From assembly GCA_020635275.1 (NCBI GenBank), contig JACKAA010000002.1:62001-126000 (forward strand): DNA of 64,000 nt, written 5' to 3'. The notes beneath the pieces are model-generated. The model saw only the letters and a program-made list of their open reading frames with translations. It did no database searches and had not been told where the DNA came from. A program made the position numbers and the translations under genes. Origin of the DNA: Ignavibacteriales bacterium (GTDB lineage Bacteria > Bacteroidota > Ignavibacteria > Ignavibacteriales > Melioribacteraceae). Below are positions 9,874-18,243 of the stretch, piece after piece (within the stretch, counting starts at the first letter, position 1; each line of letters starts with the position of its first letter).

Positions 9874-9900
9874 ACTTTCTCCTAAATATTTATTTTTATG

Positions 9901-9915
9901 TAATAATTATTATTG
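9901..9915. promoter_or_regulatory. Putative PerR/Fur box upstream of dps
   Basis: TAATAATTATTATTG, a 7-1-7 inverted repeat with 6 of 7 pairs matching, 28 bases upstream of the dps start. It resembles the PerR box shape (TTATAAT-N-ATTATAA) and has relatives before two other genes in this cluster. Confidence 0.6.
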
Positions 9916-9963
9916 ATTATAAATCAAAAAATTACCGTACCAAATTGGATACGGTAAAATTTT

Positions 9964-10608
9964 CTACAATGATTTTTTACTAAAATACCAATCTGTGTAA
10001 TCGTATCCTTCATCTTTTCTTTTTGTTTGTGCATCTTGAGTTTGCGGCGGCGGAACTATTACTTTTTCTCCGGCATGCCAATTTTCCGGTGTTGCACAAC
10101 CATGTTTCTGACTTGTCTGTAAAGCTTCAACAATTCTTAAAATTTCATCAATACTTCTTCCGTTTGTTAACGGATAATAAACCATTGCGCGTAAAATTCC
10201 TTCAGCATCAATTACAAATACTGCACGAACAGCAGATGTATCAGCAGCTCCCGGATGAATCATTCCGTAAGCTTTTGCAACTTTCATATTTAAGTCATCA
10301 ATAATTGGGAATGGAATTTCAATTCCAAAATTGTCTTTAATACTTTTTACCCAAGCTAAATGTGAATAAATACTATCAATACTCAATCCAATAACTTGTG
10401 TGTTTAATGCTTTGAACTTATCGTATCTTTCAGCAAAACCAATAAATTCTGTTGTACAAACTGGTGTAAAATCAGCTGGATGTGAAAACAATACTACCCA
10501 CTTTCCTTTCAAATCAGATAACTTAATTTGGCCATGTGTAGTTTTAGCATCAAAAGCCGGAGCCGGTTCGTTTAATCTTGGCAATGTTACAACTTGTGTT
10601 TCTTCCAT
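9964..10608 (-). CDS. Peroxiredoxin, Prx6 / 1-Cys AhpC-TSA type
   Basis: Thiol peroxidase that reduces hydrogen peroxide and organic peroxides. The peroxidatic Cys is in HPADFTPVCTTEF near residue 50 (counting from the chosen start). Length about 214 aa, the C-terminal dimerisation region (NWHAGEKVIVPPP) and the GRSIDEILRIVEAL segment fit the Prx6 group, which is long. I choose the ATG at 10608 because GGAGGA lies 5 bases upstream; the in-frame ATG at 10623 has this Shine-Dalgarno inside its codons. It sits between dps and a Fur/PerR regulator and shares with them an upstream inverted repeat, so induction by peroxide through that regulator is likely. Confidence 0.95.
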   Translation of the reverse strand: MEETQVVTLPRLNEPAPAFDAKTTHGQIKLSDLKGKWVVLFSHPADFTPVCTTEFIGFAERYDKFKALNTQVIGLSIDSIYSHLAWVKSIKDNFGIEIPFPIIDDLNMKVAKAYGMIHPGAADTSAVRAVFVIDAEGILRAMVYYPLTNGRSIDEILRIVEALQTSQKHGCATPENWHAGEKVIVPPPQTQDAQTKRKDEGYDYTDWYFSKKSL

Positions 10609-10652
10609 TTTTCCTCCTTTCATTTTAGGATATTTTAATAAGATATACTATC

Positions 10653-10667
10653 TAATAACAATTATTC
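10653..10667. promoter_or_regulatory. Putative PerR/Fur box upstream of the peroxiredoxin gene
   Basis: TAATAACAATTATTC, an imperfect 7-1-7 inverted repeat (5 of 7 pairs) 45 bases before the start. It is the weakest of the three related sites, and AT richness alone could produce such a match. Confidence 0.45.
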
Positions 10668-10684
10668 TTTATATTTAAAATTTT

Positions 10685-11119
10685 TTATGCTGCTCTGCAG
10701 TCTGTACAAATAACATTAAATTGAATGCTGTAATCAAGTAGCTTATTATTACTTAATACATTTTGCGGAATTTGTATTTTATCTAATTCCGGATCAATTA
10801 TATCAATTACTTTTTTACATCTAACGCAAACAACGTGATGATGATGATCCATTTCTGCATCGTATCTAACAGTTTCATGCAAAGGAGTTACAACGGAAAT
10901 TATTCCTACTTTTTCGAATGTTTCTAACGTTTTATAAACTGTTGCTAATGAAATTGTTGGAAAATCACTTTTAATTGAATTATACACACACTCAGGATTT
11001 GGGTGTGATTTATCATTTATTAGTGATTTGTATATTGCCAATCTTTGCGGTGTAACACTTAAAGAATGTTCTTTACACTTGCTAATAAAGTTTGATATTA
11101 ATGTTTGCGAATCTTGCAT
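10685..11119 (-). CDS. perR: Fur family repressor, PerR-like
   Basis: Metal-dependent winged-helix repressor, 144 aa. The DNA-binding helix region reads VTPQRLAIYKSL to ISLATVYKTLETF. Regulatory metal ligands include the HHHH cluster (DHHHHVVC) and two CxxC pairs, CVRC and CTDC, for structural zinc. I call it PerR-like because of its neighbours, dps and a peroxiredoxin gene on the same strand, and because the deduced boxes look like PerR sites; sequence alone does not separate PerR from Fur or Zur. A box 19 bases upstream of its own start suggests autorepression. Confidence 0.85.
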   Translation of the reverse strand: MQDSQTLISNFISKCKEHSLSVTPQRLAIYKSLINDKSHPNPECVYNSIKSDFPTISLATVYKTLETFEKVGIISVVTPLHETVRYDAEMDHHHHVVCVRCKKVIDIIDPELDKIQIPQNVLSNNKLLDYSIQFNVICTDCRAA

Positions 11120-11137
11120 TTAAGAATTACTCTTAAT

Positions 11138-11152
11138 TGATAATCATTATTA
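11138..11152. promoter_or_regulatory. Putative PerR/Fur box upstream of the PerR-like gene
   Basis: TGATAATCATTATTA, a 7-1-7 inverted repeat with 6 of 7 pairs matching. It also matches the core of the classical Fur box (GATAATCATTAT). Confidence 0.65.
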
Positions 11153-11252
11153 GGTAATATAATAATATTGAGACGAGTTGTCAAGTTATAAAATTTGAAA
11201 TGTTGAAAAATGATTTAATTTCTATTGAGGAATATAGGGAAAGTTAAAAAAA

Positions 11253-11346
11253 GATTCCGGCTCGGAGGCCGGAATGACAAGGCTAATAAAATTATAATCA
11301 AATATTTTAGTTTCCGGTATCCGTCAACTGACGGAACCGGGATGAC
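11253..11346. repeat. Dispersed palindromic repeat pair
   Basis: Two imperfect palindromes: ATTCCGGC / GCCGGAAT at 11254-11275 followed by GAC, and a second around CCGTCAACTGACGG that ends in GGGATGAC. They fill the gap between the PerR-like promoter and the ahcY stop and belong to the repeat family described in the findings. The left one may also act as the ahcY terminator. Confidence 0.7.
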
Positions 11347-11354
11347 AAATTATT

Positions 11355-12677
11355 TTAATACCTATAATAATCTGGTTTAAATGGACCTTTTACAGTAACA
11401 CCAATATATTTTGCTTGAGACTCAGATAAAGTATCAAGCTCTGCTCCAACTTTTTCTAAATGAAGTCTTGCAACTTCTTCATCTAAATGTTTTGGAAGCA
11501 TATAAACTTTATTTTCATAATTTCCAGAATTTTTCCAAAGTTCAATTTGTGCTAAAGTTTGGTTTGTAAAAGAATTACTCATTACAAAAGATGGATGGCC
11601 AGTTGCACAACCCAAGTTTACCAATCTTCCTTCGGCTAAAACAATAATTTCTTTTCCATCCAAATTATATAAATCAACCTGAGGTTTAATTGTATCTTTT
11701 GTTTGACCATAATTTTTATTCAACCAAGCCATATCAATTTCATTATCAAAATGACCAATGTTGCAAACAACTGCTTTATCTTTCATTAAACCAAAAGCTT
11801 CTGCAGTAACAATATCTTTATTTCCTGTTGCAGTCACAACAATATCAGCTTCAGGAACTGCTTTTAAGAATTTCTTAACTTCAAAACCTTCCATAGCAGC
11901 TTGGAGTGCACAGATTGGATCAATCTCAGAAACAATAACTCTTACTCCGGCACTTCTTAATGATTGAGCTGAACCTTTACCAACATCTCCATAACCGGCA
12001 ACGACTGCAACTTTACCAGCCATCATTAAATCAGTTGCTCTGCGTAATGCATCTACCAAAGATTCTCTACATCCGTATTTATTATCAAATTTAGATTTTG
12101 TAACAGAATCATTCACATTGATTGCTGGAATTGGAAGAGTTCCATTTTCCATTCTTTCATAAAGTCTGTGGACTCCGGTTGTGGTTTCTTCTGATAGACC
12201 TTTAATTCCATTTGCTAATTCTGGATATTTATCAAAAACCATATTTGTTAAATCACCGCCGTCATCTAATATCATATTTAATGGTTTTCTATCTTCACCA
12301 AAAAATAATGTTTGTTCAATGCACCAATCAAATTCTTCAGCATTCATACCTTTCCAGGCGTAAACCGGAATTCCGGCAGCGGCAATTGCAGCAGCAGCAT
12401 GATCTTGAGTTGAAAAAATATTACATGATGACCAAGTAACATCTGCACCAAGTTCTTTTAATGTTTCAATTAAAACAGCAGTTTGAATTGTCATGTGTAA
12501 ACATCCGGCAATTCTTGCGCCTTGTAAAGGTTTCGAATCTTTATACCTTTCTCTTAAAGCCATTAATCCGGGCATTTCCGCTTCGGCTAATCTTATTTCT
12601 TTTCTTCCCCATTCAGCCAATGATATATCTTTAACTTTATACGGAAGATATTCAACTTTATTTACTACTTCACTCAT
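11355..12677 (-). CDS. ahcY: Adenosylhomocysteinase
   Basis: Hydrolyses S-adenosylhomocysteine to adenosine and homocysteine with tightly bound NAD, clearing the product of SAM-dependent methylation. 440 aa. The substrate-binding residues are in the GCLHMTIQTAVLIETL segment near residue 58, and the Rossmann motif is VAVVAGYGDVGKGSA. NVNDSVTKSKFDN and the C-terminal KPDYYRY tail are typical. Its start lies 2 bases after the metK stop, and its AAGGA lies inside metK, so both are translated from one message and act in sequence in the methyl cycle. Confidence 0.97.
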   Translation of the reverse strand: MSEVVNKVEYLPYKVKDISLAEWGRKEIRLAEAEMPGLMALRERYKDSKPLQGARIAGCLHMTIQTAVLIETLKELGADVTWSSCNIFSTQDHAAAAIAAAGIPVYAWKGMNAEEFDWCIEQTLFFGEDRKPLNMILDDGGDLTNMVFDKYPELANGIKGLSEETTTGVHRLYERMENGTLPIPAINVNDSVTKSKFDNKYGCRESLVDALRRATDLMMAGKVAVVAGYGDVGKGSAQSLRSAGVRVIVSEIDPICALQAAMEGFEVKKFLKAVPEADIVVTATGNKDIVTAEAFGLMKDKAVVCNIGHFDNEIDMAWLNKNYGQTKDTIKPQVDLYNLDGKEIIVLAEGRLVNLGCATGHPSFVMSNSFTNQTLAQIELWKNSGNYENKVYMLPKHLDEEVARLHLEKVGAELDTLSESQAKYIGVTVKGPFKPDYYRY

Positions 12678-12679
12678 TT

Positions 12680-13822
12680 TTATCCTTTCTTATACTTTTT
12701 AAATTTTTCTACTAAATCTAAATTTTCCCATGAAAATCCATCTCTACCAAAATGACCATATGCGGTTGTTTTCTGATAAATTGGAGTTTTTAAATTAAGT
12801 CTTTTAATTATTCCTTTTGGCGTAAGATCAACTTCCTTTTTGATCATCTTAGAAATTTCATCATCCGAAATTACACCGGTTCCTTTAGTATCAACATAAA
12901 TTGAAACCGGCTCAGCAACGCCAATTGCATAAGCTAATTGAACTAAACATTCTTTTGCCAATTTTGCACCAACAACATTTTTAGCAATATGACGAGCTGC
13001 ATAAGTTGCGCTTCTATCAACTTTACTTGGATCTTTACCTGAAAAAGCTCCGCCGCCATGTGGTGCCCATCCGCCGTAGGTATCAACAATAATTTTTCTT
13101 CCTGTCAATCCACTGTCTCCATGCGGGCCTCCAATTTCAAATCGGCCGGTAGGATTAACATGATATTTTGTATTCTTATCTAAAAGCTTAGCTGGAATTA
13201 TTTTTTTGATTACATGTTTAATTACATCATCTTTTATTTTTTTCTGACTAACTTTTGCATCATGCTGAGTTGAAATAACAACAGTATCAACTCTTAAAGG
13301 TTTATTATTCTCATCATATTCAACTGTCACCTGTGACTTTGCATCTGGTCTTAAATAAGGCATTAATTTCTTATTTCGTTTTCTAATGTCTGTAAGTTTT
13401 TTAACTAATTTGTGAGCATAAACTATTGGCATAGGCATTAATTCAGGTGTTTGATCACAAGCATAGCCAAACATAATTCCTTGATCACCAGCTCCGCCTG
13501 TATCAACTCCCATAGCAATATCTGGGGATTGAGAATGTATTGCATTTAAAACTGAACATGATTCTGAATCAAATTTATATTCTGCTTCAGTATAACCAAT
13601 TTGTTTAACGGTGTTACGAACAACTTCTTGAATATCAACATAAGCAGTAGTTGTAATTTCACCACCGACTAAAACTAGACCGGTAGTAACAAACGTTTCA
13701 CAGGCAACTCTAGCATTAGGATCTTGTGCAATAATTGCATCTAAAACTCCGTCAGAAATGGCATCTGAAACTTTATCCGGATGACCTTCACTAACTGATT
13801 CGGATGTAAAAAAGTAGGACAT
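12680..13822 (-). CDS. metK: S-adenosylmethionine synthetase
   Basis: Makes SAM from methionine and ATP. 380 aa, with the expected motifs: FTSESVSEGHPDKVSDAISD at the N-terminus, the GAGDQGIMFGYA loop near residue 120, and the phosphate loop HGGGAFSGKDPSKVDRS near residue 255. First gene of a metK-ahcY operon. The 130 bases upstream contain no riboswitch that I recognise (no SAM-I or SAM-II core was found), only an AT-rich leader with AAAAGGGG before the ATG. Confidence 0.97.
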   Translation of the reverse strand: MSYFFTSESVSEGHPDKVSDAISDGVLDAIIAQDPNARVACETFVTTGLVLVGGEITTTAYVDIQEVVRNTVKQIGYTEAEYKFDSESCSVLNAIHSQSPDIAMGVDTGGAGDQGIMFGYACDQTPELMPMPIVYAHKLVKKLTDIRKRNKKLMPYLRPDAKSQVTVEYDENNKPLRVDTVVISTQHDAKVSQKKIKDDVIKHVIKKIIPAKLLDKNTKYHVNPTGRFEIGGPHGDSGLTGRKIIVDTYGGWAPHGGGAFSGKDPSKVDRSATYAARHIAKNVVGAKLAKECLVQLAYAIGVAEPVSIYVDTKGTGVISDDEISKMIKKEVDLTPKGIIKRLNLKTPIYQKTTAYGHFGRDGFSWENLDLVEKFKKYKKG

Positions 13823-13949
13823 TTAAACCCCTTTTGTTATTTTTATTTAGAAATTCATTAAAATTAAAATCAAACTTTAAAAGTTAGATAAAAACCAAGC
13901 CATAATCAAAATTATCGAAATAACATTAAAATATTAAAGGTATTAGCAA

Positions 13950-14888
13950 ATAAATAGAATTATAGAAATATTACAGATAAAATACCCAATAATTCAAGGT
14001 GGAATGGTTTGGGTTTCAGGTTGGAAATTAGCCTCAGCAGTTTCAAACAATGGTGGATTGGGTTTAATTGGTTCAGGCTCAATGAAACCAGAATTATTGC
14101 GAGAGCATATTCAAAAATGTAAATCCGCAACATTTAATTCTTATGGAGTAAATTTACCATTATTACGAGATGATGCTGAAGATTTAGCAAAAGTAATTAT
14201 TGAAGAAAATGTTAAAATAGTTTTCACATCAGCAGGACACCCGGGGAAATTTATTGATCAGTTCAAAAAAAATAATATAAGAGTTGTGCATGTTGTTCCA
14301 AATATAAAATTTGCACTTAAAGCTGAAAGTGTTGGCTGTGATGCTGTTGTTGGAGAAGGTGTTGAAGCCGGCGGACACAATGGAATTGACGAACTTACCA
14401 CTTTTAGTTTAATTCCACAATTAGTTGATAATCTCAAAATACCGGTTATTGCAGCCGGTGGAATTAGTGACGGCAGAGGAATTTTAGCAGCATTATCTCT
14501 TGGTGCTGAAGGTGTTCAAATTGGGACACGATTTGCAGTTACACAAGAATCATCTGCCCATGAAAATTATAAACAGGCAGTTGTAAATGCGAATGATAAA
14601 GACACACATCTTATTTTAAAGAATTTAGGAATGGCCAGAGTAATTAAAAATAAATTTAGCACAGAAATTTCCATAATGGAAAATAATTGTTCAGATTTGG
14701 AAACTCAAAAGGAATTGCTTGGTAAAAAGCGGGAAATGAAAGGAATATTTGAAGGTAATATTGAAGAAGGAATGATTGAAGCCAGTCAAAGCAGCGGCCT
14801 AATAAAAGATATTCCTTATGTTGAAATGTTGATGAAAGCGCTAATAAATCAATATAATGAAGCTTATAAAAAATTAAAATTATTTTAG
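13950..14888 (+). CDS. Nitronate monooxygenase / FabK-like flavoprotein, with non-canonical start
   Basis: FMN-dependent TIM-barrel enzyme of the 2-nitropropane dioxygenase family. Homologs either oxidise alkyl nitronates or act as enoyl-ACP reductase II, and I cannot separate these here. Visible motifs are IIQGGM at the N-terminus, GLGLIGSGSM, GVEAGGHNG, VIAAGGISDGRG and GVQIGTRF. The first ATG at 14004 falls after the conserved YPIIQGG strand that binds FMN. In-frame codons upstream read I-N-R-I-I-E-I-L-Q-I-K-Y-P and run to a TAG at 13944. The family usually begins MNR-I, so the natural start would be the ATA at 13950, preceded by AAAGG at 13936-13940. Start is therefore AUA, AUU (13959), or a mutated ATG. 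Confidence 0.83.
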   Translation: MNRIIEILQIKYPIIQGGMVWVSGWKLASAVSNNGGLGLIGSGSMKPELLREHIQKCKSATFNSYGVNLPLLRDDAEDLAKVIIEENVKIVFTSAGHPGKFIDQFKKNNIRVVHVVPNIKFALKAESVGCDAVVGEGVEAGGHNGIDELTTFSLIPQLVDNLKIPVIAAGGISDGRGILAALSLGAEGVQIGTRFAVTQESSAHENYKQAVVNANDKDTHLILKNLGMARVIKNKFSTEISIMENNCSDLETQKELLGKKREMKGIFEGNIEEGMIEASQSSGLIKDIPYVEMLMKALINQYNEAYKKLKLF

Positions 14889-14900
14889 AAAGGAACACAA

Positions 14901-15371
14901 ATGCAACACTATCAAACATTGTTAGCTTTACATATAGTTTTTGCGGGTATATGGGTTATATTTTTTGTTGTAGATTTAATATTCAAAAGCAGTATATCGA
15001 AAAATAGCAATGAAACAAAAAATGAAGTTATCTCTTTATATCTGAACTTTACAAATTTATTTGGGATTATTGGATCAATTGGAATTGCTTTAACCGGAAT
15101 TATTTTAGTCTCGCAAAATCCTGGTTACGGTTTTTTTGATATGTCTCATGCACATTGGCTTGCAACTAAACAAATTTTATTTGTCGCAATTTTAGCTTTC
15201 ACATTTTTGAAAGTAATTCCAACTGCAAAAAAATTAAGGAGTGCTATTGCTAATTCTAATAGTGATGAAATTAAAACAAATTTAGAAGTAATTATAAAAG
15301 CTAATAAATTTATTAACATTCTGGTAATTCTTAATTTTATTTTTGCAATTACACATCGTTTCTATTCATAA
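14901..15371 (+). CDS. Four-helix membrane protein, CopD/DUF2269-like
   Basis: 156 aa with four predicted membrane helices (about residues 5-27, 48-70, 90-108 and 130-148). Conserved-looking histidines sit near helix ends (LHIVFAGIW, SHAHW, THRFYS), as in small heme-binding or copper-related membrane proteins, but binding is not shown. AAAGGA lies 8 bases before the ATG, and it starts 12 bases after the flavoprotein gene, so the two are probably cotranscribed. Function unknown. Confidence 0.7.
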   Translation: MQHYQTLLALHIVFAGIWVIFFVVDLIFKSSISKNSNETKNEVISLYLNFTNLFGIIGSIGIALTGIILVSQNPGYGFFDMSHAHWLATKQILFVAILAFTFLKVIPTAKKLRSAIANSNSDEIKTNLEVIIKANKFINILVILNFIFAITHRFYS

Positions 15372-15449
15372 AAGGATTTAGTAATTACTTACTTTTAGAG
15401 AAAGAAAGTCGTATTTTTAAGGTTTAGAAATTTTATAAAATTATCTTTA

Positions 15450-16595
15450 ATGAAAAAAATTCTTCTTCTTGGGTCAACGGGGTCAATAGGAGTAAATACT
15501 TTAGAAGTTATCAGAAAATTTAACGATATTTTCGAAGTTTTTGCGCTTACTGCTAATTCCAATATTACACTTCTTGAAAAGCAAGTCAAAGAATTTAATC
15601 CAAAATTTGTTGTTGTTAAGGATAAAAATAAGGCTAAGGAACTTAAAAATTTACTTAATGGAAAATGCATTGTTCTTTCCGGCAGTGAAGGTTTAATAGA
15701 AATAACCAAAAATGGCGATTATGATATTTTAGTTTCTGCTTTAGTGGGATTTGCTGGTTTAGCTCCAACAATTGAAAGTATAAAAAGAGGCAAACGCATT
15801 GCTTTAGCAAATAAAGAAACGCTTGTTGCAGCCGGAGAAATTGTAATTGAATTAGCTCATAAATATAATTCTGAAATTCTGCCTGTTGATTCAGAACATA
15901 GTGCAATTTTTCAGTGTTTGGTTGGGGAAGAAAATAAAACAATTGAAAAACTAATAATTACAGCATCCGGCGGACCCTTTTTAAGAAAATCATTTGAAGA
16001 TTTAAAATTTGTTAAAGTGGAAGATGCGCTAAAACATCCCAATTGGGATATGGGAAATAAAATTACTATTGATTCTGCAACAATGATGAACAAAGGTTTA
16101 GAAGTAATTGAAGCACACTGGCTTTTTAATTTGGGAAAAGATAAAATTGATGTTGTTGTTCATCCACAATCAATTGTTCATTCAATGGTAGAGTTTATTG
16201 ATGGAAGTATAAAAGCTCAGCTCAGTATGCCTGATATGAAACTGCCAATTCAATATGCTTTAACTTATCCCAAAAGATTAGAAAGTGCATTTGTTGATAC
16301 ACATTTTCCCACGTTAAAAGAGTTGACTTTTTTTGAACCTGACTTTAATAAGTTTCAATGTTTAAAGCTGGCTTTTGATGCAATGACTGAAGGTGGAACA
16401 GCACCCTGTATTTTGAATGCAGCTAATGAAATTGCCGTAGACAAATTTCTAAATAAGGAAATTAAATTTTTACAAATTCCTGAATTAATTAAAAAATCAC
16501 TCGAATCAATTGAAATATTGAATAAAATTGATTTTGATACAATTTTAGAATGTGATTTAAAAACAAGAGAATTAACTTTAACACTTGATACATAG
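15450..16595 (+). CDS. dxr: 1-deoxy-D-xylulose 5-phosphate reductoisomerase
   Basis: NADPH-dependent enzyme of the MEP isoprenoid pathway, making 2-C-methyl-erythritol 4-phosphate. 381 aa. The NADPH-binding loop is LLLGSTGSIGVNTLEVI at the N-terminus. ANKETLVAAG, LPVDSEHSAIFQCL (metal ligands), SGGPFL and the NWDMGNKITIDSATMMNKG to EAHWLF region are all as expected. The order dxr-rseP is common in bacteria and is kept here with a 79-base gap. Confidence 0.97.
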   Translation: MKKILLLGSTGSIGVNTLEVIRKFNDIFEVFALTANSNITLLEKQVKEFNPKFVVVKDKNKAKELKNLLNGKCIVLSGSEGLIEITKNGDYDILVSALVGFAGLAPTIESIKRGKRIALANKETLVAAGEIVIELAHKYNSEILPVDSEHSAIFQCLVGEENKTIEKLIITASGGPFLRKSFEDLKFVKVEDALKHPNWDMGNKITIDSATMMNKGLEVIEAHWLFNLGKDKIDVVVHPQSIVHSMVEFIDGSIKAQLSMPDMKLPIQYALTYPKRLESAFVDTHFPTLKELTFFEPDFNKFQCLKLAFDAMTEGGTAPCILNAANEIAVDKFLNKEIKFLQIPELIKKSLESIEILNKIDFDTILECDLKTRELTLTLDT

Positions 16596-16674
16596 CACTG
16601 CTTGTAAAAATAATTGGACTTATTATTATATAATAGTTTCTTAATTTTATTTTACGCTTTAAGGAGAAATTAAT

Positions 16675-18033
16675 TTGTTTGATTCAGTCATATATTTCAT
16701 TATAACCATTGGTATCCTTGTATTTGTGCATGAGCTAGGACACTTTCTTGCTGCACGTATTTGTAAAATGAGAACAGATGCATTTGCGCTTGGTTTTGGT
16801 CAACGTTTATTTGGCTACAATCAAATAAATGGTTTTACATTTGGTTCTTTGGAAAAGGATTTTGATTTACAAGGTCACACTGATTATAAAGTTTGCCTTT
16901 TACCTTTAGGCGGTTACGTAAAAATTTCAGGCATGGTTGATGAAAGTTTTGATACCAAATTTGCTAGCCAAGAACCCAAACCGTATGAATTTAGAGCTAA
17001 ACCAACTTATCAAAAATTGTTTGTAATTACCGCCGGCGTAATGATGAATCTTACTCTAGCTATTTTAATTTTTTGGGGAGTTAATTATTATCAGCCCAAA
17101 ACTATAATGCAGACAACTAAAATTGGCCATGTTGCTGATTCAACCTTAGCATATAAAGCCGGTTTTAGATCTTATGATAAAATTATAAGTGTTAATGGTT
17201 ATGAAGTAAATGACTGGGAATCTTTACTAAATACTTTGTTGATTAAAAATATGGGTAAAGATGTTGATGTTAAAGTTGTTAGAAATAATGAAGAAACAAA
17301 TTTTATTGCATCAAAAGATATTCTTTCAAAAGCTGCTCAGGAAACTTCTTTTTTCCCAATAGGCGATATTTCTCCGACAATTAATGATGTTTTAGATGAA
17401 TCACCTGCAGCAAGTGCCGGATTAGATAGCGGTGATGTCTTCTTAAAAATTAATGATAAAAATGTTTATACCACTGCAGAAGTTATAGATATTATTTCAA
17501 ATAGTAAGGATACAGATCTTAATATTACGATATTGAGAGAAAAAGATACTGTAAACGCGGTTGTAAATCCTGGCTCTGAAGGTAAAATTGGAATTTATAT
17601 TTCTGATGTTTATGGCGGTGAAATTGATTTTGAAGAATACGGACTCGGTGAGTCTCTAATGAAAAGCGTAACAAATATTGGCGGTTATACTGCTTTAACA
17701 TTTAAAATGCTGGGCAGTGTAATTAAAGGTGATGTTGCTTTTGAAAGTTCGTTTGGCGGACCAGTAAAAATTGCAAAATTTGCTTCTCAGTCTGCCGACC
17801 AAGGAATTATTCCATTTTTACTTTTCTTGGCAATGCTTAGTCTTAGTTTAGCAATAATTAACATTATGCCTTTCCCAGTTTTAGATGGCGGTCATTTTGT
17901 TATAATTTTGATTGAAGGAATTATCAGAAGAGAACTTCCAATAAAATTGAAATTAGCAATACAGAATTTTGGTTTTGTAATCTTATTGATGTTAATGGCT
18001 TATATAATTTATACGGATATTGCTACATTATAA
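16675..18033 (+). CDS. rseP: RIP site-2 metalloprotease RseP
   Basis: Intramembrane zinc protease that cuts membrane-bound anti-sigma factors and leftover signal peptides. Start is TTG at 16675 with AAGGAG upstream. The zinc site HELGH is in the first helix (FVHELGHFLAA, about residues 18-28), two PDZ-like domains follow at about residues 140-310, and the third ligand is in MPFPVLDGGHF near the C-terminus. 452 aa is normal. An ECF sigma / anti-sigma pair is present 14 kb away; whether the two are connected is only a guess. Confidence 0.96.
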   Translation: MFDSVIYFIITIGILVFVHELGHFLAARICKMRTDAFALGFGQRLFGYNQINGFTFGSLEKDFDLQGHTDYKVCLLPLGGYVKISGMVDESFDTKFASQEPKPYEFRAKPTYQKLFVITAGVMMNLTLAILIFWGVNYYQPKTIMQTTKIGHVADSTLAYKAGFRSYDKIISVNGYEVNDWESLLNTLLIKNMGKDVDVKVVRNNEETNFIASKDILSKAAQETSFFPIGDISPTINDVLDESPAASAGLDSGDVFLKINDKNVYTTAEVIDIISNSKDTDLNITILREKDTVNAVVNPGSEGKIGIYISDVYGGEIDFEEYGLGESLMKSVTNIGGYTALTFKMLGSVIKGDVAFESSFGGPVKIAKFASQSADQGIIPFLLFLAMLSLSLAIINIMPFPVLDGGHFVIILIEGIIRRELPIKLKLAIQNFGFVILLMLMAYIIYTDIATL

Positions 18034-18055
18034 TATTTTGTAGCAATATTTTTGT
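18017..18055 (+). terminator. Rho-independent terminator of rseP
   Basis: ATATTGCTAC (18017-18026) pairs with GTAGCAATAT (18040-18049), followed by TTTTTG. The left arm lies within the last codons of rseP. Confidence 0.8.
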
Positions 18056-18243
18056 TCTTTACATTCAGCACTAGAAACAAATCTAGTAAATACTTTGATG
18101 CTTTTGCAAAGTTTTATCTTTCAACATTATTTTTCTCTGAAGCTCCTATTTAACATTTAATCCCAAAGTAACACCTCGCATTTAATGCAATTTTTATAAA
18201 AATCATTTTTTTATTTCAACATTTTAAAATTTTTAAGGTTTTA

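Noticed and set aside
13823..13949. Possible SAM riboswitch before metK
   Set aside because: No SAM-I, SAM-II or SAM-III core or stable pseudoknot could be found; the leader is plain AT-rich sequence.
18056..18243. Possible cobalamin riboswitch before the TonB receptor gene
   Set aside because: No B12-box-like sequence was found.
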